DNA of 64,000 bases from Prinia subflava (GCF_021018805.1 NC_086251.1:38882767-38946766), one strand, 5' to 3'. Counted from the first letter of the stretch, positions 12,481 through 26,360 are shown. Notes: generated from the letters alone by a model not told the origin. Numbers and translations are program-made.

Positions 12481-13478
12481 TGTGCAAGCCTGCAGAGGAG
12501 GTTAATATCAGCATGCAGTGGCCATTCCTTGGCCCCAGACCTGTGCCCAGGCTGTTGGGCCAGGCCTCCCTCAAATCTGGGTTGTCACTAGCCATCTGGC
12601 CATTAGACCTTGGCTATTCATAACTAGTTTTGCATTTAGGTATATCAGTGTTACAGAGGAATATTTCAGAAACTCTGCACTCTAAGTTTCACCCCTGGGG
12701 TGTTTTATCTGCCCTCACTCTAGACAAAAATACCTTTAATCTGTTAAAGATGTTGCTATGCAATGCAAACGCTAGGTTTCACATACATTGATTCACTTGT
12801 AGTTTTATGACTGCATTTTACAGAAATTGCACTTATTTTGAAATATTCCCCAAGTACTAAGGACCGTAGAATACATTCCCAAATGCTTTCCTAGTTCATG
12901 GAGGTGGCTGCTTTACCAGTCACTGTCAGATCCTTAATCAGCAGAGTTGTAAAGCTTGTAGATATTCAGCAAAAGTGCTTAATAAAAATCATTTAATTCT
13001 AAATTACAAGAGTGCACTTAACCCTAAAGATATTAAAACTGATTGTTTGACGCACTGCACTGAGTGGTAGAAATTTAAAAATAAAAGCTTTCCTTACTTG
13101 CATCAAAGTGAATAAATCATCTAGCCTTCATATCCTAGTATCATGATACTATGCTGTAATAAAATAATCCATTTTAGAGCTTTAAGCTGTAAATATAAAG
13201 TACTTCAACCTGACTGGTGACAACAGGAAAACTGGGTTTTGAAGAGAAGAGCAAGCATTATGGCTTGCATTCCTGTTACATGGTTCTTGAAGGCCATCTG
13301 TCTCTGTGTACTTTCCGCGATGGATTTAATAAATCTGTTCTCAAGTCTGGCTGGTGGTACCACACAGTGGAGTGCTGTAGTGGCTGTTAGATATTTCTGG
13401 TAATTAATTATGGAACATCTACATCTCCCCATTGTAAAATGCACCATAAACCCCTAAATGCATGGATCAGTCCCAGCA

Positions 13479-13540
13479 GACACACACACAGACGTGCACA
13501 CGCACACGCTCACACACTCATGCACCACGGGTGCACACAA
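13479..13540. repeat. Imperfect CA-rich microsatellite
   Basis: The tract starts with a run of about five CA units at 13,480-13,490, then continues as interrupted CA/CG units (gacgtgcacacgcacacgct) to the 'gtgcacacaa' end. Interruptions indicate an old, stabilised microsatellite. Confidence 0.85.
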
Positions 13541-15548
13541 CCCCCTTCCCTCCACTGAGGTGGTCAGAAAAGCTCAGATTTTGGGTGAGCAGAGATGGTT
13601 TTATTTATTTACATCATACGAAAAGTAATAACTAAGCATATTTAGGTCTCATGTCAGATTTGTGCAATGGAAATTATTTTGCAGTTTGGTTGTTGTTAAA
13701 ATGTAGCCTTTCTGAAAAATATTAGTAGCAGTGATTCTTTTGAAGAGATGGAAAGCTTAACTTTTTTGGGGCAGTTAGTAATAAAATTCTTTCTCTTTAC
13801 CCAAACTCAACCAATGTTAGTATTCTATTGTCAGAAAAGAGAGGAAATAAAGGTGATGGATGTGTCTGGATTTTGATAACATGCACAAACTTATGAAAAT
13901 GTATTCATTTTTAGAACAACCAAAATTTTCAAGTTCCATCAGTTTTCCTATTGGAACAAAAAATTATCTTTCTTCAATATCTATTGTGAAAGTAAGCATC
14001 CCAGAAATATTTTAAAATATTCTTCTCCTAGCTCTTTATATATTGTCTGTCTTCCTGGAATCAGAGGCAGGACTTTGCTAAGATTAGTGCTGGGCAGCAG
14101 GACTCACCTGGGTGTCAGACTCTATCACAGTCATGTATTTCTCTCACTGATGATCTTGTTTGCATTCAACCTTTGTCATTTCCTGCTTTATAGCCAGGTG
14201 TTTCCAGATGAATTTTTGACAACCTGAATAAGGCTTTCATGGATTATAGAGTATTTTTTTTGCCTAATTTGGAGGATGTGGGAATGTGTAGGTTTTATTT
14301 TCACTGAAGTCCTCCAGAATTATGATATGAAATCAATCAGTTCACAGTACTGAGAACTGCATATATTGCTTAAAATTATTAAAAGAGATTTAATTCAATT
14401 TTATGATGTGAAAAATCTCCTGTAAGTATAAAATTATTTGTCTAAAACCTTTTATGTACTCTGTTTGTTTGGATTTTCCTTATTCCAAAATAGAATTTAA
14501 AATCTTTGGAACAAAGTCAAGGAATCATATGCCTTTTTTTTTTTCCTTGTAATATTTTCTGATTAATTTGTACAGTATGTTTGATTGCTTAGTTGTTTAA
14601 TTTTTCCTTCCATAAACAAGATTAATTGCAATTCACTAGCCTGAATAAATATATACCCATTATAGTAAATAAGCAAGTACTGACATTCTACTTCTGAGCT
14701 GTAATGAAAACTTAAGACAGATAGAAATGGATGCACTGCAGTCCTCTAACTGTTCCTGACATCTCATTACACACCATCAGAATAAAAATGGAAGATTTTG
14801 AAAATATTATTGCATGTGTTTACACTTCGGTTAGGTAAGAAGGAGATGAAGGGAGACACTGTTTTAGAGGCCTGCCTCTCCTCTCCCATCGTTCCTGATT
14901 CTGCTGGGATAACTTCTTCTTTCTTGCTGGTTTGAAGAAAAGTAATAGGATATCACCACCCTTTAAAGTAAGAGGAATTCCTACTGCATTTAAAGGTCAT
15001 TCAGCTTCAAAGAAGCCACAGTCAGTGTTCAGGAAGGTGCCTGGATTTGTGGATTTTCCATCATACACTTAAAGCCTCATTCTCATCACATGGTACTGTT
15101 GTACTTCACGTAACAGGTTTGGCTTAGTCCATGTAGTGCACACTTGAAAGATAATGGCTTAAATATTATACATCAAGAGGCATGATGCAAGAAAAAATTA
15201 CTAAAAACACCATTGATAAGCTCCATACTAATAAAAATTGTCATATAGTCATTATCTGATTCAAAAAATGTTCATTTATTTTAATTAACTTGTTTGAAAT
15301 ATTTCCATCGCCCTGACTCCCAGCCAACAGATTGGATTAGTCAATCAAAGTTTTCACAGAGCTGGTTGATTTTGAACTCATTTTTTTACCCATTTCACAC
15401 AAAATTAAATATAAACTTAACTTTTTCCATCTAGGATAAGCATTGTGAGCACAAAATACAATAGCATGTTTTTAAATGGCAGTTAAAATATTTTAACCAA
15501 ATTCTGTGACTGTTCTGACTCTGACTCTGTGGTGATGTTTTCTTTTTG

Positions 15549-15611
15549 GGGTTTGTTTTGTTTTTGTTTTTGTTTTTGTTTTTGTTTTTTTTGTTTGTTT
15601 TTTTTTTTTTT
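15549..15611. repeat. T-rich (TTTTTG)n simple repeat
   Basis: About five TTTTTG units are flanked by TTTG variants and then a poly(T) run ending at 15,611. On the other strand it is a lysine/asparagine-rich A-rich tract, which explains the low-complexity minus-strand frame at 15,431-15,649. Confidence 0.9.
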
Positions 15612-17757
15612 GCAAAACCCCAGGTACAATGTATGTAATCAGAATACAAAATAGTTATGCAGGATGGTCAGCTAGCTTAAGATAACATTGCAAATACAAG
15701 TGGCTATGTATTGATAATATTAAGAGATTAATATTTATGCATTTTCTTGACAGCAAATCTGTAGTAAGTTAGTTAAATATGTGTGTTGATAGTTTTGGGA
15801 ATTGCTGTTAACTTAAAAAGAACAATCTCATTTTTCTGCAGCTTGCATAATTTTCCATGCTATTCAAAGAATACGCCATGGTCACCTTCTAATAATTTTG
15901 AAAAAAAAAATTCATGACTCTATAAAGGACAAGATAGCAGCAGAAAATAGTTATTTCCCCTGTTTATATTACAGTTATATAAATATTTTAGTGGTTAGAT
16001 TACTGAAAAAGGAAAAAATGTGAATTTGTTGTAATTGCTATGGCTTTTTTCTGCTTGTTTAGTTTTTTGCATCTATCTTATCTTAGACACTTAATAATTA
16101 TAAAATTAATTTCACTGCAGCTCATTATGGGCTCCTCCATTTGCTTTCTAGATTTTAAAAAATACATTTTAAATACTAAATACATAGTATTTTAAAAAAT
16201 ACGATTTCTACTGCGTATTCTGTTTGGAAAAAATTTACCATTACAAAATCACAGGTTTGGATTATGTTTTGGAATTTAGCCCAAAGATAGGAATTTCTTG
16301 AATCAAAATTAACTATCAGGCAATGCCACTTATCCATGTCCCTTTTCAACCAATAGATATATCCTTGATAATCAACATGAATTTTATGACACTAATTGCA
16401 GAGTACAGAAACTTACCTCTGTCTGCCTAGATAATTTCTTACTACATGCATTACAGAGAAAAGAAAATGTTCAGAGTAGCTTAGCGGCAGATTTTCAGCT
16501 CATGCAAATTAATATTAAAATCACTGATCCAGAATAGTTATTGTTTCAATGGCATGAGAAATAATGTATTGAGTTTTCATTTCCAGGAGTTTTTCTTTAT
16601 TCAGCTCTGGTAGGTGTATAATACTAAACTCTTGAATAATTCCTTTTTAAATTAAACAGTGGATTCGTATCTTACCAGATTTATGAGTCATTTATATTCC
16701 ACTAAGCCACACTACCCAAATGGTTGTGTATACAATTTTGATGAGCTGGTAGTTTAAGTACAGAGATAATACAGAGAGCTTTTCCTGAAGTGGGTATGGG
16801 GATATTAGTATAGTTGGTGTTGAAATATGTTATCAATATGAAATAGAAAAGCTGGAATAAAATCAGTCTGCCATGAGCAATCATAAGAAGTTTTAGTCTA
16901 AAGTTTTTCAGAATGATGTTGATGATATGATAAATCCAAAAGCATGGTAATGCTGAAATTACCATGAACTACATATTAAGCACTATATGCATGTAGGTAA
17001 TGTATTTGAGTTCATGAAAACTGAAAATGGGTTGTGGTGGCAGAATTACCTCCAAATTATGTAAAAATAGAAATTTGACTTTCTCAACAAATTCACTACT
17101 ATGGCAGTTTTCTGGAAAGCCACTAGGTGGAAGTTATTTTCCTACTGATCAACTTTATTCCTTTCACAGTGGCCATTGTTTCATAATATAAAGCTGTAAA
17201 AGAGTAATTTTCCTTCACTACTATCCTAGAGTTTCAAGCAAACAGCACAAAAAGTTGTCATAGCAAAAGTCCTGGAGTACAAAGCCAGAACCTACTTGAC
17301 TGGGATAAGCATGAGGCAGGTGCTATTCAACTAATATTACTGCAAATAAATTGCTAAAATTTTGCCAAAATAGAATTATCAAGCCAAATGCACGTGAGAA
17401 ATTTGGCTGTCAAACCAAGCATAAATGGAGAAAAAAATTAGCACATGCAGTAATAAATCTGAGCAGAAAATTTAAAGAGTCTAGTTAAAAATGCAGAAGT
17501 AAAAAGTTCTTTCTTCAAAAATGCTCCCAGCATTTTGGGATCACTATTTTTACTTTATAAAATTAAACTCATAACACAGGCTTTAGAATAAATTATTCTG
17601 AGTTTGACTTTCCGGTCTTTTCAGAACTTGTCAGTACAAAACCCGAATAGCAGTGAAATTTGCATTTTCTGCATTTGCAGAAAAGTTGAAAGGATCATGA
17701 CTGTTACTGAAAGGATCTATTACTGAACCTCTTCTGAGAAACAAAAACTTCCTCACC

Positions 17758-18157
17758 ATGCAGAAGATGAAGACTGGTCTATGCCGTAACATTCCCCTTG
17801 GTTTGTTTTGTTGCCCTGGTAGTCCTAATTTCACTACTAATGAGGAATTGTTATTTGGTGCTGTGCCAAGGAGGATATGAATGGCAGGCCATGCTCACAG
17901 TCTCCATTGCAGCTATTGCTTTCTTCTTCTGCTGTAGCCTTTACTGGAAGAGTGTGGGATGCACATCACCAATAACTGACATAAGTTGTGCTTCTTGTCA
18001 AAAGGAAAATTTAAGAAACACTGAAGGATTTTTGTCAAGGTATGGGATGAGGAGTAAAGAGAACCAGAGCAAAGCATATCACCCACTTTATCTGGTCTCC
18101 GAAAGAGAAGAAAATCAACTGACTGTGGAGTATGCAAGTATAAAAATTACAGCATAA
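17758..18157 (+). CDS. Possible small two-pass membrane protein with ITIM-like tail (unrecognised; frame interrupted or exon)
   Basis: The plus-strand frame from 17,771 to the TAA at 18,157 encodes a protein-like sequence. Counting from codon 17,798, hydrophobic segments lie at residues 2-15 and 31-50, followed by a polar tail of about 69 residues. The tail carries V-E-Y-A-S-I (Tyr at residue 112), which fits the ITIM consensus V/I/L-x-Y-x-x-I/L/V, and two further tyrosines (94 and 98). Cysteines cluster at residues 45-66. There is no ATG at the head of this frame. An ATG in good context (CACCATG, 17,758) opens another frame that reads MQKMKTGLCRNIPL and would join the hydrophobic segment if one base near 17,797-17,801 were extra. 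Alternatively, a pyrimidine-rich acceptor ending at about 17,824 could make this a terminal exon. Possible poly(A) signals lie near 18,498. I do not recognise the family. It could be a real gene, a pseudogene or a chance frame. Confidence 0.3.
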
Positions 18158-18159
18158 AT

Positions 18160-21100
18160 ACAATGCACACTGCTGGGAATGCCATGTGGATATTGTGTGA
18201 CCATATAGCTCCAATGGGCTACCTGAGATATCTGAAAAACATTACTTTTCATGGCAAAGTTTTGTTGTTGTTGCTTGCTGTTGTCATTTGTTTTGTTGAA
18301 AGTCTTTTGGTTTTATTTTTAATAATTGAGTGAGCACAAAGCAAAGAATTAATTACCAAGAACTCTTAGCATTTGAGAAAAAAACAACTTTGCCCTTTTA
18401 GCACATTTATTCATATGAAAAAGAAGCAACATCATTATGTCACTTTATGTAATGCAAGACATTAGACACAAAATTCTGGAAACAGATAAAACTTAATAAT
18501 AAAAATAAAAGAATACATACCTAAAGTAAATTCTTATGACCTTATAATGATTTTTAGTGGGATGAAAAATAAAAGCTCACAAATCACATTAACATCTGCT
18601 ACCATTTGCTCATATAAGGATTTATCCTGTTTGAAGCCTTTTGCGAAAAAACATTCATAACAAGAATATATGATAGATATAAGATAATTGTAAGATTTAA
18701 TTCTAAAAGTCATGGAATTGGGTCTGAAATCCTTTAATGAATGCTAAGAGCTGTTAAACACATGCTAATAACCAATATGAATATACTTCCTTGTCTTCTA
18801 CTGCTTCACTGAGCGGAAGAGAGAAAAATCTGTTGAAGAAGCCAAGATGGGGGCAAGTAGTTGAGAAAGTGATTTTTGAAAGATTTTTTTCCTTCCTACC
18901 TGAACCTCTTCTCTCTAAATAGATTCTTCCATGAGTCATTTGGAATAGGAAAAGAAACTGATATGAGGAGACAGAAGTCAGTGACAAGCTAAATGGTTAC
19001 TCTGGACTACAATCACTCCTCAAGAAAAGCCAGTTAATGATACTTGAGACAATGGCCTGATCTCCTGCTCTTCCATAACCTCACTGAAATGCTCCCACTA
19101 GAGCGGTTTCATAGCAGCCTGGTTTCTGCCTCAGCCTTTCATCCCTTGTGGGTCTGACATCTGTGGGTCTCACTATGGGAGATTATGACGTGTGTATGGA
19201 AATGAAATAATTCAGAATATGAAGCTGAAGGTATTTTAGGCAATTATATTTGTTGAGTTTTTTTTTTCTTTTATGTATTCATTTGGCAGTTTTGACATAA
19301 CGTGTCAGCTTTCCATACTCTTTGCTGGAAAAGGGACCCCTCTGCAGTATCTCTAACCAACAAAATGGGGATTGCCTGGTGAGGTCGTCTTGCAGTCCTG
19401 GCTCCAGCAGAAATGCCCAGGATCTAGGACACCAACTCTATGATAATAATCTTCTACACTTGAAAAAATTGAGTTGAGGATCAGGCCTTGGGACTTCTGT
19501 ACCCTCTGCCATAGAGTGAAATTGCTCTGTGACTTTTGGAGCCTTCATAACCTGTACTGATCTAGATGTCCTCTGCAGTAAATGTGGGACAGAGCTGGTG
19601 GAGGCTGGGAGAGATGTGTGTTTCCATGGTTGGTACTCTAGCTGAGGGCAGGAAACCCTGGGACTTTCAGGGTGTTGCACAGCAGGTATGATGTGGTAAC
19701 ATGAATAAAGTAGGATGAATAAAGAGTAAAGTAGGATGAGAAAAGAGAGAGGAACTGGAGGACCAGTTAGGAAAGAAGTTAGGAACAGGACAGAAACTGG
19801 AGATGGGAGGATGGGTGTAATGGTGCTCAAACAGTAAAAATGACTCAGTGAAGACTGCAAAAGGGACATGAGAAAGAAGCTGTCTGCATGAGACTGGATC
19901 CTTAAGGACCAGAACTTCAGGTGACCTTCTCATCTATCTTTTTTTTAGCTACAGAAGTTTCTGTGGCCCTAAATATTTCAGTCCAGCTGAAGAACCTATT
20001 CTTTGTGGGATCATGCAGTGACACGCAGTGAAAAGCTTTTTCGAAATTCAAAGACTTTATAATTTGGGAAAATATAAAACCCCCAAAGTTTAAAGAAATC
20101 ACATAGAAAGAATTGTATAAAAGTCACATATTTGAGCAGGGTGCTCAAAATAAGGATTACCAGAATTAAGACTGCCTTTATTATTAAAAGTACAGTAATA
20201 CACTGTTTAGTTTAATTTAATTTGATTTTGTAAGCTTTTCCAGCATGAAAAACATAATCTTAATTCACTGTACATAGGAACTACTCTGAGGATGAATGCA
20301 TTTTATATGTTTCAGAATATTGCCCCCTTAGTAACCCTATCTCATTAATTGCTAAAGCCTGAGAAAGCCTGCAGTTGATGAGAAAGGGAATTGTAGGAAG
20401 GAACTCAGAGCCCTGATGACTAAGGCAATGAAATGCTGTCCTAATTAATTGCTTCTTATCCTAAATTCTTCCATGGAGTTCCTGTGTGATGCTGAGAAGT
20501 CACAAGCAACTATTTTCACAAAAGGACACTATTTTTATTTTGTCAATTTCCAAATATCATGTTTGTGCTTCACTGTTGTACCAAGCTCTGACCCCTGTAT
20601 CTTAGAGCCTTGGAAACCCTACTGTAAAAATAAAGTGCTTTGAGAAGTTAACACATAATAAAATTAGGTCCTTGGTCCTTCAAATTAGATACACTTTTCA
20701 TTGTCAATTTGGACTTTAATGGCAGTGCCTAAGTTTTCATTATGGAATTTCAAAGTGCTTTTATACTGGAGAACTCTTTGTAGAAGGGCATTAGGTAGGG
20801 GTGTACATAAATCCCTTTCCTCTAGCCTGGTTTAATTCAAAATAAACCCATAAGTCTGGTACAAAAGAGAACTTCAATAAGCAGAGTGTTTGCCACATTC
20901 CCTTTCCTGGACAACCAGGCTGTACTTATGGAATGCACTTTCCCTGACTTTTGCTTGCCCATCTGGAACACAGGGAGGGTAATGTCACCCATCAGGGAAA
21001 GAGCAGCACAAGTCTTAGTGTTTATGAAGAACTCAAAAATAGGTCTAAAAGGGACTTAAATCATATGCTTCTTGCACTATCATGGGAAGACCTCTGAACT

Positions 21101-23370
21101 GAATTTGCATCCTTTAATTTCTGTGACTACAGTAGTGTTAATTCACGAGTTTTGGCTTCCCTGCATCACAGTGTTGCACTCACACAACCAGACTACTTTC
21201 AAACCTGAGCTCTGGACTCTCTAAAGCAGTTCTGCACTGTGTGGTTGTACCAATATTGTACCAGTCAGGCAACATTTTCTATCTTAGGCTTCGTTATACT
21301 GAAATCCACTCCAGGATAAAACATGCCTCCAGGAAATGTCAAGAAGCCCATTCCACACAAAGCTGATTGGAGATGTCTACAAAATGCAGTTTGGGGCACC
21401 ATTTTATTTCCATTTTCAACAGGAAAATGATGAGATGCTGCCCCCTTTCTTACAATAGGCAGTTACTGGAGCTATGCTCCTTCAGTAATGAAACCCAGAA
21501 TGAATACAGTTGGAATCCCTATAGGACATTCTATAGAAGAAGTCAGATTTCAGACATTTACTTATGTCTTGAGATATATATTCTATATATGATCTCTATA
21601 CCATATACAGAAATTGTTTTGTATTAAAATGTAAAAATACTAGGTACCAGAAACTAAAATCTTCTTTCCAGTTCAGTGCTTCAGCATTTATCATTCTTCA
21701 AGTCCTAAGACTTGAATTTCTGCACGTGGTTCAGGCTCAAAAAAGGTAAAAGGAGAGGAGCTGATATCTGGAGTGTCTTGCTAAGGTTCATGTGAGTGCA
21801 AGAGAAGATGGGACAACTATATAGAAAATAAATGCATCAGAAGTTAAACATAAAGAAATTGCATACAACCCTGGAATTATCTAAGTGGACAATGGCTACA
21901 GGCTGGAGGAGGGTTCAAAAGTACTATATATCTTTTTTCCTCTTTTATGGTTTCTGCCACATCTGCTCTTTGCTCCTGTCAGAGAAGAAGGCAACTGTCA
22001 GAGAACATGGGTTATGCAGCAGGCAGGGTGGACAGAGAGAAGAATTCAGCAGTAATCCATCCCATGAAGATCAACCATCTCATACATTGAGTGAGACACT
22101 TCCACATGAAAAGAAAAAAGAGATTTTTTTTACATCTGGAGTTATAGGGTTGTGTTTGCAATGGTGACTTTAAAATGGCAACTTAAAGCAAGCTATGTGG
22201 TGGGAAAGGATAACTTTGACTAGATCAGGCTAATACCTTTAAAAATAACTGTCTTGTCTTAGTGTACACCTGTAGTCCCTTCTGTAAGCGTGAAACAGAA
22301 GCAGGATCTTCCAAAGCACCAACAGGTCTTGCATGATGGAGGCTGTTTGGCAATGCAGTCACAGAAGATACTGAATGAGGTTAACATAGACAAATGCAGT
22401 GCAGTTTTCCTTAGCTTTTTAAGGCTTGTCTTTTTCATTATTTCGATGTAGTTGTGTTGTATGTTGTTGATTGGAAGGCTATGGAATTTTTCCTTAATAC
22501 CCAGAATAAATCTCAGTGCTTCATCTCCCCACAGATGAAACTGCATCATGCTTGTTCTGCATTACCCACATTGCAACCTTGTGATCCTTTTAATTTGCAT
22601 TCCACACCCCCAAAAGCACTGCACACTCTGGACTCACTCCTGATGATCCTCTTCACAGAAATAAAAGTGACAGCTTCTGTGAAAGGGGAAGTATTGCAGC
22701 CAGCAACATATGAGCATTGAGCAGAACAATGCAGTGAGTAAGCAGCTGAACCTTGAAGGGAATCTCCATTGAAGTAAAACACAAAAGGAGAGGCTAATTC
22801 AATTAGCAACTGATGCTTGTTGCTTGAACAAACTTCACTGATTTTTGGAAAAAAAAACCAGGAAATACACAGCCAGGGGACATGCTGGCAAAAATAGACA
22901 GACACAAGGAAATATCTTGAGGTTTTTCAGATTTTCTTAGATCTCAGTAGGCTTCACAGGTAACTGATATTTTGGTTTTTGTCTCTTTCTCTCTCATCTT
23001 GTGTATTTTCTTCCATAGATGAAAATGATCTAATATGGCTAAGCCTCTGAAAATATTTTCACACCATCCTACTATCCTATGTATTTCAAGTACCTGCCTG
23101 TACAATCTTTCCTCTAGACCTGCTGCCCTCAAAGCTTTGAGTTACATACAGATTTATCCATGCTATTTCATTCCTATTGCTGTTTCATTCCATTCCATTT
23201 CAAAGAAAGATGCAAACACTCATTAAGCGGAGGTGTGCAGGCAACTACTTGGACCATGCTATTAACCAGACTAGAGAAAAGAGGAACTTAAAATCACATA
23301 AATATGTCTAGTTCTCCAAGAGCCCACCTCCCCAGACCAAAGCAGCATGAACAGTGATGACACTGCTTTA
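18160..23370. other. Non-coding stretch, nothing firmly recognised
   Basis: Several short overlapping open frames lie on both strands (for example 19,438-19,869 minus, 21,832-22,167 plus, 22,546-22,905 minus). None carries a recognisable domain. An A/G-rich segment with repeated 'agtaggatgaa' units lies at about 19,700-19,760. No RNA gene is seen. Confidence 0.5.
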
Positions 23371-23379
23371 AATGTCGTA

Positions 23380-24460
23380 CAAGAGCAATTCCATTTTTTC
23401 CTATCAAAACTTTATTATGAGGCAGTCAATCAATCCTTATGGTCACTTTAAGTGGAAATGAGAAGGAAATAAGTCAAACATCAGATTATTAATTTTGATT
23501 ATTTTAATCATTAATATAAAAATCCTGTCAGGGTAAGGCAGAATACTTTAAACATAGTTAATGTGATCTGATTTTTGACAGGGTTATTAAGATTAAAAAA
23601 AAACAAGCAAAAGCAGCTAGAAAAATTTATCCTAATTTCTATGCAAATATATGATTTCATCCTTTTAAGAACATCCATAGCTGTAGCACAAACCCATTTC
23701 CCTTCAGCTTAGCAATAAAAACAATATAACTTAGCTCATGTCAAAGTTTACAGTGTGACTTTAAAGCAGCTGTTAACTTTAATATGATAAATGAAATCAT
23801 TACTGAATATGGCCTCACAAGGCAATTTTTTTTTTTAATGTTTAAACCATTCTTGTCTGTACCCCCTTGTCATTAACTGGTAAATCAGTAATTTATTTCC
23901 TATTAGAATTTATATAGTTTGCAGCAATTAAGAAGAAAAGCATAATTGCTGACAAACCCAGGGCACTATTTAAATCACTTCCTTGTTGACAACATATTTC
24001 TCCTTCCTAAAACTGAATGTCACTGAAATCTGATTTGAACAGAACCCTTGTGGACTCATCATTCAAATGTACTGCACCTGTCACCTGTGTGCTAGCATTC
24101 TGCTAAGGATCAATTTACATAACCTCATTTAATGGTTCATAAATCATACCCATTAAGCCCAGCTAACAGGAACCAAGGGTTCTAATTTATGCTGCCTTTC
24201 ATAGCAGAAAATTGGGAGGCTGGAGCCTGTGGATAAAGAACCCAGGTCTTGCCTTTGATTGTTGATTGTGATGGTAAATGTATGGATGATGAGAACAGAT
24301 TTTCACTTTATTGATTTCCTGCCAAAGCACAGCATGCTTTATTGTGAAAGGGGGCCTTTTGGCAGCAGTGCTAAAAGTGGCAGTTGTTTAGGAGCCCTTT
24401 GCCAAGATGACATCTAAGACAATACCGAGTGGTAAATACTAAAATAATATCAAGCTGAAA
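23380..24460. promoter_or_regulatory. Candidate conserved non-coding block (enhancer-like)
   Basis: About 1 kb of AT-rich sequence of even quality, with no transposon decay and no open frame. It has many developmental-factor-type cores: CAATCAATC, TTAATCATTAATA, GCAATTAAG, CATAATTG, CACCTGTCACCTGTG (E-boxes), TTTGATTGTTGATTGTGATGG and CCCATTAAG. This density of TAAT, TGATTG and E-box cores in a repeat-free block is typical of conserved vertebrate enhancers. Conservation is inferred from texture only. Confidence 0.4.
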
Positions 24461-24469
24461 TGTTAATTT

Positions 24470-26360
24470 TTAAAAAGAAACATCCCCAAAGGTTCGTAAA
24501 ATCAATTATGTTTTCTACCCCAGAGCACCTCACTAACAAACATGAAGCTAGGTGATTACTGTGGGGTATTAATTTTTCTAAAATCTATTTTTCTTAAATT
24601 CTGTATTCTATTATAAATTATTCATGGTATTTCAGTCAAAGTAATGCAGATGTTTGAAGCCCGCTATAGAGTGACAGTTCAGCCAGAGTTGTGTGCTGGG
24701 CCTGTCTTGAGCTTTGTACTCTGATCCTCCCTTTGATTAAATACCTGGAAATAGCTTTTTCTGTCATTTGATTTTCCATTTTTAAGTTCTATTATTTAGT
24801 AGGTGGCTGAGTGCCGTATTGAGTGTATTGCCAAATAGAATATGCATATGCATGGGCATACAGCAGTCTTGCCACATGAGTTTAGGCAGGGTCTCAAAAC
24901 ACCAAAAATAGTCTTGGTATTACTTCCCAGAATGAGACAAACTCTGTTGGTTGGTTCCCCTTGCCTCACTCAAAATTGCACCCCTTCATTCCAGCTCGCT
25001 CTATAATTTTCTCCTTGCAAGTATAAAATCCTATTTTTTTTTAATCTTCTCTTAGAACAGACTGATTCTCAACAACTGGGAATTTAACCCCCCCCCCATT
25101 ATTGCAGACGGACAAATAACATTGCTGGCCTAAGAGTACAGTCTGTGTCTTCTGACAGCCATCATACTAATTCAATAAAGACAACATGATAGGTATCTTC
25201 TGCTTTTCTAGCTACACTTTAGCAATTAAGATCTTTGTCTTGGAAGATGTTGGTCATGATCTGGGGAAATACTGAGGTTACTGAATAGTCTTGATGTAAA
25301 AATCTTGCTCAGAAAAAACTCACAACCCAGTGCTTGGGGCATCAGCTGAGCTGAGAAACTTGCTGTTGAGATCCACCATAGATTTCCCTTGTGACTTCAC
25401 CAGAACTCTATTCACAAAATGCATTTAATTTCAGTGAATTCCTAGAATAAGATATATAACTAGCCAGCAGAGGAGGTGTTAAAGCCCAGCTATCTGCTTC
25501 CCTCCACCATTTGTGTTGCCCTGTCGACTCAGCTGAAGAATTGCATCTCGTCTTTTTATATGCTGCTTTCATCTGGTGGCCATGCATCACAGAGCTGTGG
25601 CACAGAGAAACATCACCAAGCCCAGAACAAGTTTTTGCTTTCTGGTACTTTGAGATGGACTTTGAAGTCTTCAGCTTGGAAAGAACATAAACTAAAAATC
25701 TCCCATAATGTATCAAAATCCTCTACCTATTCCTCTGTGTTATGAAGGGCACTGTACTCTTTCGTGTGTGTGTTTGTGCAGACCTTAGTCCATTAAGTGT
25801 GCTCTGTGAGATCTATATGAACGGGATCCAGGCATGACAGACAGGGGAACACTTTGTAGATCCTGATAAATCTTAGGATAACGGGGTAGTTTGCCACTAT
25901 CAAGATGGATAAACTGGCCAGCCCAGTGCTTATAAAACTAGGAAAACAGAAAATGATGTGTTTCTTAGGAGCACACAATGGAAAAACAAGAATTTTGAGC
26001 TTTTTAATCCTGGGCTTTGAGGGACTCATAGTTGTCCTTTTGTAGAGTTAGATTGTCAAGCTCCAAGAGTTAGTTTTGGTTATTGTTGCTGTGGTAGTTT
26101 TGCACATCACCACGGTGAGCTCGCTGCCTTACCTCTCTTCTGCAGATAACTAACCCAGTCTCAGTAATGGCAAAAAGAATATATGACTGTACTTCGGCCA
26201 CTTTAATTTGCCTATTAACTTCATGGCTCTCAAAGTTTGCACTGAGGCTGAAACAGGAAGTGCAGCAGCTGGGAAATGAGCAAACCTCTTTTCCTGCAAT
26301 GGTGGCCTCAACCTCTGGCAAAGAAAAAGGGAGAACAGATGGAACAAGAAATGTCTTAAA
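24470..26360. other. Non-coding sequence
   Basis: No gene is recognised. A short poly(C) run of about ten lies at about 25,090. The frames at 25,408-25,745 and 26,070-26,472 overlap on opposite strands and have no domain signature. Confidence 0.5.

Larger units (their letters stand above)
12490..17750. other. Long non-coding AT-rich stretch
   Basis: There is no recognisable gene across about 5 kb. It holds two simple-repeat tracts annotated separately (13.48 and 15.55 kb). Open frames are short, for example 13,205-13,447 and 16,702-16,965, and lack domain signatures. Confidence 0.6.

Noticed and set aside
19438..19869. 143-codon minus-strand frame with a hydrophobic N-terminal half
   Set aside because: The hydrophobic part is the translation of an A/G-rich low-complexity tract read from the other strand. 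No conserved motif or start context is present.
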